A stretch of 64,000 nt of DNA from an uncultured Bacteroides sp. GTDB lineage: Bacteria > Bacteroidota > Bacteroidia > Bacteroidales > Bacteroidaceae. The notes under the pieces are model-generated. The model was not told where the DNA came from. It did not search any database and saw nothing but the letters and a program-made list of their open reading frames with translations. Below, piece after piece: positions 57,685 to 64,000 of this stretch. Made by a program: the position numbers and the translations under genes. Location of the stretch: NCBI GenBank assembly GCA_900553815.1, contig USEY01000008.1, forward strand, positions 11,989 through 75,988. The letters run 5' to 3'. Numbering within the stretch: the first letter of the stretch is position 1; the number at the start of each line of letters is the position of its first letter.

Positions 57685-59259
57685 ATGTTGAAGAGATTTT
57701 ATTTCTGGTTGAAGGAGAAGAGCGAACGTGCCGAGCGTTCGGGCTTCAAGGGTCGTTTGCTGTTCCTGGCCACAGGATTGGCGGCTACGGCGTGGTTCTT
57801 GGTTCGGGTCATTCCTAAGCCCACTCGTGCCACGTATCCGTGTATGCAGGCAGCAGCGCCGCTTATGTCGTCGTTTGTGGTCTACCTGTTGGGTGTGTTC
57901 GGAGGTGTCAGCCTGTGGCGCCAGCTGCGCTCGTCGTGGCAGCGCAGGCGCTATGCGTGGGCAGCTGCCTGTTCGGTGCTGTTGCTGGCGTGTGTGGGGC
58001 TGGTGGCTGTGAACCATACGGACGTTTCGTGGGCGGCTCTCAATCCGTTTGCCGGAGCTCCTTCGCAGGTGCTGGGGCCTAATAGCCCGGTAGGTCAGGC
58101 GCGCGGCATTTTCCCCGGTCGGGTAGTATGGAGTCATGCACCCGGAGCAGCCACTTGGGAGGGGACCGACGGATATTGGTTCGACGACCGTTTCAATAAT
58201 CAGGCCGATTGCGACTGGCTGATTGCCCAGACGTTGCAGGAACTGACCGGTCAGAAAACCGAGAAAGAAGCCTGGCAAGCCATCTTCAGCCATTACAACC
58301 GCAGCCACGGGCTGGGCGAGGGAGGCTATCGGGCCGGCCAGAAGGTAGCTATTAAGATCAATCAGAACAACACTTACTCGCATGCCGACTCGGAAGAAAT
58401 CAACGCTTCTCCGCAGTTGGTGCTGTCGCTGCTCAGCAGCCTGGTAGAGCAGGGCGGTGTAGGGCAGGAGCAGATTACCGTCTCCGACCCCAGCCGTTTC
58501 ATTACCGACTATCTGTATGACAAGTGCCACGCCCGGTTCCCCGGTGTCCGCTTTGTGGACAATCAGGGTGGCGATGGGCGCATCAAGTCCGAGTACGTGG
58601 CCGATGCCATGCACTATTCGCAGGACAACGGTCCGCTGGCCCGTGGCATCTGTACCGTTTTCACCGAGGCCGACTACGTCATCAACATGGCCTTGCTGAA
58701 GGGACATGTGGGTCAGGGTGTGACCCTCTGTGGCAAGAACTGGTATGGCGCCATGAGCATCCACAACGACTGGCGCAAGAACCATCATAACAACTTCAAT
58801 CAAGACCGGGCGGGCAAGCCCAAGTATATGACCTTTGTCGACTTCATGGGGCACAAGGACCTGGGCGGCAAGACTGCCCTCTGGTTGATAGACGGACTTT
58901 ACGGCTCAAAGAACGTGGGCGGCAAGCCGGCACCCAAATGGAGCATGGAACCCTTCGGCGGCAGCTGGCCGTGCTCGTTGCTGGGCAGTCTGGACCCCGT
59001 AGCCATCGACATGGTGGCCAATGATTTCCTCATTACCCAGTTTCCCACGATGGCCGATGTCAATTACTCTGACATGTACCTCTCTGAGGCCGCGCAGGCC
59101 GACCGTGCACCCTCGGGCGTGAAGTACGACCCCGACGGCTCAGGCCGGGGCTTAGCCAGCCTGGGTGTGGCCGAGCATTGGAACAATGCCACCGACAAGC
59201 AGTACAGCCGCAATCTGGGTCGACAGGAAGGCATTGAGCTGGTCTATCGGAAGCGATAG
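57685..59259 (+). CDS. DUF362 family membrane-anchored protein
   Basis: A 524-residue protein. Three membrane segments are near the N-terminus (GRLLFLATGLAATAWFLV, the LMSSFVVYLLGVFGGVSL stretch and WAAACSVLLLACVGLVAV), and the remaining 400 residues are soluble, presumably periplasmic. The soluble part carries DUF362 features: GQKVAIKINQNNTYSHAD, DYVINMALLKGHVGQGVTLC, GKNWYGAMSIH and the SLDPVAIDMVANDFLI motif. In other proteins DUF362 is joined to ferredoxin-like domains, but no Cys cluster is seen here. Function unknown. Confidence 0.85.
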   Translation: MLKRFYFWLKEKSERAERSGFKGRLLFLATGLAATAWFLVRVIPKPTRATYPCMQAAAPLMSSFVVYLLGVFGGVSLWRQLRSSWQRRRYAWAAACSVLLLACVGLVAVNHTDVSWAALNPFAGAPSQVLGPNSPVGQARGIFPGRVVWSHAPGAATWEGTDGYWFDDRFNNQADCDWLIAQTLQELTGQKTEKEAWQAIFSHYNRSHGLGEGGYRAGQKVAIKINQNNTYSHADSEEINASPQLVLSLLSSLVEQGGVGQEQITVSDPSRFITDYLYDKCHARFPGVRFVDNQGGDGRIKSEYVADAMHYSQDNGPLARGICTVFTEADYVINMALLKGHVGQGVTLCGKNWYGAMSIHNDWRKNHHNNFNQDRAGKPKYMTFVDFMGHKDLGGKTALWLIDGLYGSKNVGGKPAPKWSMEPFGGSWPCSLLGSLDPVAIDMVANDFLITQFPTMADVNYSDMYLSEAAQADRAPSGVKYDPDGSGRGLASLGVAEHWNNATDKQYSRNLGRQEGIELVYRKR

Positions 59260-59389
59260 GCAGTCCGCGGGTCATCTGTAGCTTGCTGCCGGTGGGTGGC
59301 ACAGTCTGTTTTTGGGGAAGAAAATCACCGCGTTTTCTTCCCTGAAAACCGTGAAGCTCACGGATTTGTAGGCAATTTTCTTCCAGAGC

Positions 59390-59423
59390 TTTGCGGTTAT
59401 GTCCGATAAGAGTGGTATCTTTG
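59390..59423 (+). promoter_or_regulatory. Promoter of the LPP20-like gene at 59459
   Basis: TTTG (59390-59393), 22 bases, TATCTTTG (59416-59423). It lies inside an upstream extension of the frame, so the ATG at 59459 is the true start rather than the one at 59399. Confidence 0.6.
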
Positions 59424-59458
59424 TCCTGGAATTTGAAATATATCTTCATTATATTACT

Positions 59459-61273
59459 ATGTACAAGTTGCTACTTCTTATTGTTTCTTTCCTCGTTCCC
59501 GTTCTTGCCGTGGGGCAGTCTGTCGAAGAAATCCAGACAGATCCCAACTACATCTGGGGAACCGGAAATGCTACAACCATCCGCAAGGCCGACAATGAGG
59601 CGCTGGCTGCCCTTATCAGCCAGATTTCTACCAATGTATCTTCTAAGTTTGAACAGCTGACCAAGGGAGGCAATACCAATGGCGAGGCCACGGTGGACGA
59701 AACTTTCCAGTCGGTCATCAACACCTATTCGCACGCCACGCTGACCAACACGCGCCGCATCGTCATACAGAACGAACCCGAAGCGGTGGTGATGCGCTAC
59801 ATCAAGGTGGCCGAAATACAACGCATCTTCGAGGGTCGCAAGAATAAGATTCTGGACTTTGCTTCCGAAGCCGTCAAGGCCGAAAGCCGGGCGCAGGTGG
59901 CCGATGCCTTGCGCTACTATTACTGGGCATTGGTGCTCATCCAAAGCTATCCCGACGGCAACTATCTGACCATGAAGGACGAGGACGGCAAGGAATTGCT
60001 GCTCTCTACCTGGATTCCACGCCAGATGAATGACATCTTTGCTAATATCAACATAAAGATGATGGGCGTCAGACTGGACGGTGACCTGAAGACGGTGGAC
60101 ATCGGCGTCTACTATAAAGGCAAGCCGGCCCGCAACTACGACTATACTTACTTTGACGGTCGCGACTGGTCCAATATCTTTTCGGCCAAAGACGGTACAG
60201 GCATCATCGAGCTTCCCTCGCTGGCCTCGGCCGAGAACCTGCAAATCAAGACGGAATATGCTTTTGAGGGCGAAGCAAACATTGACAATGAACTGGCCGA
60301 AGTGATGGAGGCTGTGGAGCCGATAGCCATGCGCAACTGCAACCTGCGTCTGGAAGGCAAGGAGCCCAAGCCGGGCGAGGAGCCTTTGCCTCTGATGGCT
60401 GCCGAGACTGAACAGGCTACGGAGACCAACAATGGCATGCACTTCCTCAGCAGCGATGCGCAGGCGCCCTATGAAAGCGTCATGAAGCAAGTGGAAAAAG
60501 CCATCCGTACTCGTAACTTTGCAGGTATGGACAGTCTTTGCACGCCGGCCGGCTATGAAATGTTCAACAGCCTTATCAAGTACGGACAGGCACGCATTAT
60601 CAAGGAGCCCGACTTCCAATATCTGGAGTGTAACGGCGAAATCACCTGCCGCAGCCTGCCCATGAGCTTCAAGTTCAAGACCAACAACCGTACTTTTGTA
60701 GAGGACGTAGTGTTCACGCTGAACAAGGACGGCAAGATTGATGCCCTTTCCTTTGCCCTGAACAAGCCTGCTGTAGACGACATTATGAACCATACTTCGT
60801 GGAATGACACCGTACGCAACGTGCTTATCAACTTCCTGGAAAGCTACAAGACGGCCTATGCGCTGAAGCGCTATGACTACATCAACAGCATTTTCTCCGA
60901 CGATGCCCTCATCATCACCGGCTCTGTGCTGAAGCATACGGCAGCCAAGGAAGGACAACCTATGAGTGCCCAGGCTGTGAAGTACACCCGTCAGACCAAG
61001 TCGGAGTATATGAAGAAGCTGAAGCACATCTTCCGCAGCTCGGAGTACATCAACCTGCGCTTTGCCGATAACCAGGTACGCAAGTCGGGTGTGGGCGGCG
61101 AGATATACGGCATACAGATAAAGCAGGACTATTTCTCTTCCAGCTATGGTGACACCGGTTATCTCTTCCTTATGGTAGACTTGAATAAGCCCAAGGAACC
61201 GGTCATTCATGTGCGCACGTGGCAACCCGAGAAAGACCCCAACTTTGGCCTGATAGACCTGAGCCACTTCTGA
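59459..61273 (+). CDS. Exported LPP20-like protein, 604 aa
   Basis: From MYKLLLLIVSFLVPV the product is 604 residues with a signal peptide ending near AVGQSV. The first 120 mature residues have the LPP20 style: YIWGTGNATTIRKADNEAL, the helix AALISQISTNVSSKFEQLTK, then RRIVIQNEPEAVVMRYIKV. The rest holds alternating beta modules (VDIGVYYKGKPARNYDYTYF) and a C-terminal NTF2/SnoaL-like helix-strand section (ALIITGSVLKHTA). It resembles cluster gene 6 (40733) in its first domain. It stands alone, with a strong terminator after it. Confidence 0.75.
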   Translation: MYKLLLLIVSFLVPVLAVGQSVEEIQTDPNYIWGTGNATTIRKADNEALAALISQISTNVSSKFEQLTKGGNTNGEATVDETFQSVINTYSHATLTNTRRIVIQNEPEAVVMRYIKVAEIQRIFEGRKNKILDFASEAVKAESRAQVADALRYYYWALVLIQSYPDGNYLTMKDEDGKELLLSTWIPRQMNDIFANINIKMMGVRLDGDLKTVDIGVYYKGKPARNYDYTYFDGRDWSNIFSAKDGTGIIELPSLASAENLQIKTEYAFEGEANIDNELAEVMEAVEPIAMRNCNLRLEGKEPKPGEEPLPLMAAETEQATETNNGMHFLSSDAQAPYESVMKQVEKAIRTRNFAGMDSLCTPAGYEMFNSLIKYGQARIIKEPDFQYLECNGEITCRSLPMSFKFKTNNRTFVEDVVFTLNKDGKIDALSFALNKPAVDDIMNHTSWNDTVRNVLINFLESYKTAYALKRYDYINSIFSDDALIITGSVLKHTAAKEGQPMSAQAVKYTRQTKSEYMKKLKHIFRSSEYINLRFADNQVRKSGVGGEIYGIQIKQDYFSSSYGDTGYLFLMVDLNKPKEPVIHVRTWQPEKDPNFGLIDLSHF

Positions 61274-61297
61274 TACGCTGGCTTACATCATAGATTG

Positions 61298-61338
61298 AGT
61301 CCCCTTTGCAACACTTTGTCATGCAGAGGGGACTTTTT
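61298..61338 (+). terminator. Terminator after the LPP20-like gene
   Basis: Arms AGTCCCCT (61298-61305) and AGGGGACT (61327-61334) followed by TTTTT, 25 bases after the stop codon. Confidence 0.85.
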
Positions 61339-61440
61339 GTATCAATTTACCCCATTCTGTCTAAAAAAAGCGGGCGGCGGTTGAACGAACCTGCCAATAA
61401 TTTGTTTACTTTGTAGTCACATACCTAACACACAGGAACT

Positions 61441-63597
61441 ATGTCAAAGAAAAAAGATAAGAAAGAGAAGAAGGCTGGCAAGCGCATGACCAAGAAGGAA
61501 CTTGCCAAGATGCTGCAGGACTTCTTCCACGCAAAGCAGGGCGAGATTCTCTCCCTCAAGTATATATTCGAAGCTCTCAAGCTTACAACACATCCGCTGA
61601 AAATGCTCTGCATGGATATTCTGTCCGAGATGAAAGAGGACGACTACATCACCGAAACAGAGAAACACCGTTACCGCCTCAATACGCATGGCATAGAAAT
61701 GACCGGTGTCTTCCAGCGCAAGAGCAACGGTAAGAATTCTTTCTTGCCCGACGATGGCGGCGAACCTATCTTTATAGCCGAACGCAATTCGGCGCACGCC
61801 ATGAACAACGACCGTGTCCGCATTGCCTTCTACGCCAAGCGCCGCGGCAAGGGGGCCGAGGGTGAAGTGATAGAGATATTGCAGCGTGCCAACGACACCA
61901 TAGTCGGTACGCTCGAAGTGAACAAGGGTTATGCCTTCCTCCTGACCGAGAACCGCACGCTGGCCAACGATATCTTTATCCCCAAGGATAAGCTGAAGGG
62001 CGGAAAGAGTGGCGACAAGGCTGTGGTGAAGATTGTCGAGTGGCCCGAACGTGCCAAGAACCCTATAGGACAGGTTATTGATATTCTGGGCAAGGCTGGC
62101 GAGAATACTGCCGAAATGCACGCTATCTTGGCTGAATACGGTCTGCCCTACGTTTATCCTGCCTCGGTAGAGAAGGCTGCCGACCGCATTCCTGCCGAGA
62201 TTCCGGCTGAGGAGATTGCCCGTCGCGAGGACTTCCGCGATGTCACCACCTTTACCATCGACCCCAAGGATGCCAAGGACTTTGATGACGCCCTTTCTAT
62301 CCGCCAGCTGAAGAACGGTCTTTGGGAAGTGGGCGTGCATATTGCCGACGTTACCCACTACGTACCCGAAGGTGGCATTATAGACAAGGAGGCCGAGAAA
62401 CGCGCCACTTCCGTCTATCTGGTAGATCGTACCATCCCCATGTTGCCCGAGCGACTCTGCAACTTCATCTGCTCCCTGCGCCCTGATGAGGAAAAACTGG
62501 CCTATTCTGTCATCTTCAACCTCAACGAAAAGGCCGAAGTGGTAGATTCGCGCGTGGTGCACACCGTCATCAAGAGCAACCGCCGCTTTACCTACGAAGA
62601 AGCCCAACAGGTCATCGAGACAGGTCAAGGCGACTACAAGGAGGAGATACTGCAACTCAATAAGTTGGCCAAGCTATTGCGTGAAAAGCGTTTCGTAGCG
62701 GGTGCCATCAACTTCGACCGCTACGAGGTGAAGTTCGAAATAGACGAGAAAGGCAAGCCTGTCAGTGTTTACTTCAAGATATCCAAGGATGCCAATAAGC
62801 TGATTGAGGAATTCATGCTGTTGGCCAACCGCACTGTGGCCGAACGTATAGGCATTGTGCCCAAGGGTAAGAAACCCAAAGTCTTCCCTTATCGTATTCA
62901 CGACTTGCCCGACCCCGACAAACTCGACAACCTGGCGCAGTTCATTGCCCGCTTTGGCTACAAACTGCGCACTACCGGCAGCAAGGCCGACGTTTCCAAG
63001 TCCATCAACCACTTGCTGGACGACATACAGGGCAAGAAGGAAGAGAATCTGATAGAAACTGTTTCCATACGCGCCATGCAGAAGGCACGCTACTCCACCC
63101 ACAACATCGGCCACTATGGTCTGGCGTTTGAGTATTACACACACTTCACCTCGCCTATCCGCCGCTATCCCGATATGATAGTCCATCGTCTGCTCACCAA
63201 GTACCTTGACCAGCACGGGCGTACTGTCAGCGAAAAGAAGTACGAAGCTCTCTGCGACCATTGCAGCGAAATGGAACAGGTGGCTGCCAATGCCGAGCGC
63301 TCATCCATCAAGTACAAGCAGGTGGAGTTCATGACCGAACGCCTCGGACAAGTCTACGACGGTGTCATCTCTGGTGTTACCGAGTGGGGACTCTATGTGG
63401 AACTCAACGAGAACAAGTGTGAAGGTATGGTGCCCATTCGTGACTTGGACGACGACTACTACGAGTTCGATGAGAAAAACTACTGCCTCCGCGGTCGTCG
63501 TACAAATCGTACCTACAGTTTGGGCGATGCCATTACTATTCGTGTGGCACGTGCTAATCTTGAGAAGAAACAGCTGGACTTCGCGCTGGTTGACTAA
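61441..63597 (+). CDS. rnr: Ribonuclease R
   Basis: A 718-residue 3'-5' exoribonuclease that degrades structured RNA. A basic N-terminus (SKKKDKKEKKAGKR) leads into a winged-helix region and cold-shock domains (VGTLEVNKGYAFLLTENRTL). The RNB catalytic core has TIDPKDAKDFDDALSI at 272-287 with Asp274, Asp280, Asp282 and Asp283 as metal ligands, and later YTHFTSPIRRYPDMIVHR. The C-terminal S1 domain is near 630-718 (YDGVISGVTEWGLYVEL). The size matches the family. Confidence 0.97.
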   Translation: MSKKKDKKEKKAGKRMTKKELAKMLQDFFHAKQGEILSLKYIFEALKLTTHPLKMLCMDILSEMKEDDYITETEKHRYRLNTHGIEMTGVFQRKSNGKNSFLPDDGGEPIFIAERNSAHAMNNDRVRIAFYAKRRGKGAEGEVIEILQRANDTIVGTLEVNKGYAFLLTENRTLANDIFIPKDKLKGGKSGDKAVVKIVEWPERAKNPIGQVIDILGKAGENTAEMHAILAEYGLPYVYPASVEKAADRIPAEIPAEEIARREDFRDVTTFTIDPKDAKDFDDALSIRQLKNGLWEVGVHIADVTHYVPEGGIIDKEAEKRATSVYLVDRTIPMLPERLCNFICSLRPDEEKLAYSVIFNLNEKAEVVDSRVVHTVIKSNRRFTYEEAQQVIETGQGDYKEEILQLNKLAKLLREKRFVAGAINFDRYEVKFEIDEKGKPVSVYFKISKDANKLIEEFMLLANRTVAERIGIVPKGKKPKVFPYRIHDLPDPDKLDNLAQFIARFGYKLRTTGSKADVSKSINHLLDDIQGKKEENLIETVSIRAMQKARYSTHNIGHYGLAFEYYTHFTSPIRRYPDMIVHRLLTKYLDQHGRTVSEKKYEALCDHCSEMEQVAANAERSSIKYKQVEFMTERLGQVYDGVISGVTEWGLYVELNENKCEGMVPIRDLDDDYYEFDEKNYCLRGRRTNRTYSLGDAITIRVARANLEKKQLDFALVD

Positions 63598-64000
63598 TTT
63601 ATATTTCAATTTTATGCAAGCCTCCCGCCGATATCGGTTCGATGTCGTGTGGGAGGTTTGTTTTTTTATATATGATTGTTTGGCCTTATATGAGTTTCAG
63701 CTTTTTCTTTTAATAGGCTATTTGTTTATACTTGGTTGGAGATTAATATTTATGAAGGGAGGAGTTCTATATGTATAATGCTAGAATGTGTTAGCAGGAT
63801 TGGGTGATATAATAGGTATAAGGATATTGTATGATTGTTAATAAAATCGGTTTGTGAAATAATCAATAGTTTCATCCTGTTAATATTTTGCTGCTGTTTT
63901 ATGAGTGTATAGTATATGTAAACGATACAAATGTTACTTAAATTACACTAGTGTCTCTTAAGATATGTTAATCAAGTTCAAAGTCAAAAGTCAACTGACA
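63598..64000. other. AT-rich tail with terminator, no gene
   Basis: The terminator at 63618-63665 is followed by about 340 AT-rich bases without a credible frame. The window ends before the next gene. Confidence 0.6.
63618..63665 (+). terminator. Terminator of rnr
   Basis: The stem AAGCCTCCCGC / GTGTGGGAGGTTT (63618-63628 with 63649-63659) contains GC pairs plus G-U wobbles, and TTTGTTTTTTT follows, 20 bases after the stop codon. Confidence 0.85.

Noticed and set aside
59471..61267. 598-codon minus frame across the LPP20-like gene
   Set aside because: Antisense shadow; the plus-strand gene has a signal peptide, promoter and terminator.

Overview
The window looks like a chromosomal segment of a gut Bacteroidales bacterium of the Bacteroides/Phocaeicola type. 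Three things support this: a complete SusC/SusD polysaccharide utilisation locus, promoters of the Bacteroides form (TTTG, 19-20 bases, TAnnTTTG) ahead of several genes, and many short lipoproteins and signal peptides. There is no rRNA, CRISPR array or complete insertion sequence.

Layout. 1-3.5 kb: a truncated lipoprotein, a small HTH protein, a gene-poor stretch, a GNAT acetyltransferase, an unknown protein, a YbjQ-type protein and a tiny lipoprotein. 3.8-16.1 kb (minus strand): a long housekeeping superoperon rimP-nusA-infB-cvpA-sufB-sufC-sufD-sufS. Its suf part is interleaved with a beta-barrel-like protein, a GxxExxY protein inside a 440-bp inverted-repeat element, and an exported protein. 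16.9-21 kb: a surface lipoprotein and a K+-dependent membrane pyrophosphatase. 21.1-33.1 kb (plus): a TPR/HTH membrane regulator followed by a PUL with SusC, SusD, a SusE/F-like lipoprotein, two related clan GH-D glycosidases and a GH97 enzyme, which together should bind, import and hydrolyse an alpha-linked glycan. 33.7-35.8 kb: a LysO-type exporter, RNase HII and an HTH regulator split by a one-base frameshift in an A8 run.

36.2-46.3 kb (plus): nine consecutive secreted or membrane proteins. Several resemble LPP20/CsgG/FlgT-type envelope domains; one has a VEKP-repeat stalk, one a transglutaminase-like Cys-His-Asp domain, and the last is a polytopic lipoprotein. No named system matches this set, and it is the best candidate for an undescribed envelope complex. 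46.3-64 kb: CorA transporter, gpmI, DUF3109 protein, small envelope proteins, gyrB, rpsT with tRNA-Glu, recO, a dihydrouridine synthase, a DUF362 protein, another LPP20-like protein and RNase R.

Intergenic DNA carries several repeat families: a 22-bp-period tandem repeat at three loci, an 11-bp-period repeat, and inverted-repeat elements of the GCGGATTACACGGAT type at four loci, one of which encloses the GxxExxY gene. All assignments come from reading the sequence and recalled family motifs; no database search was run.
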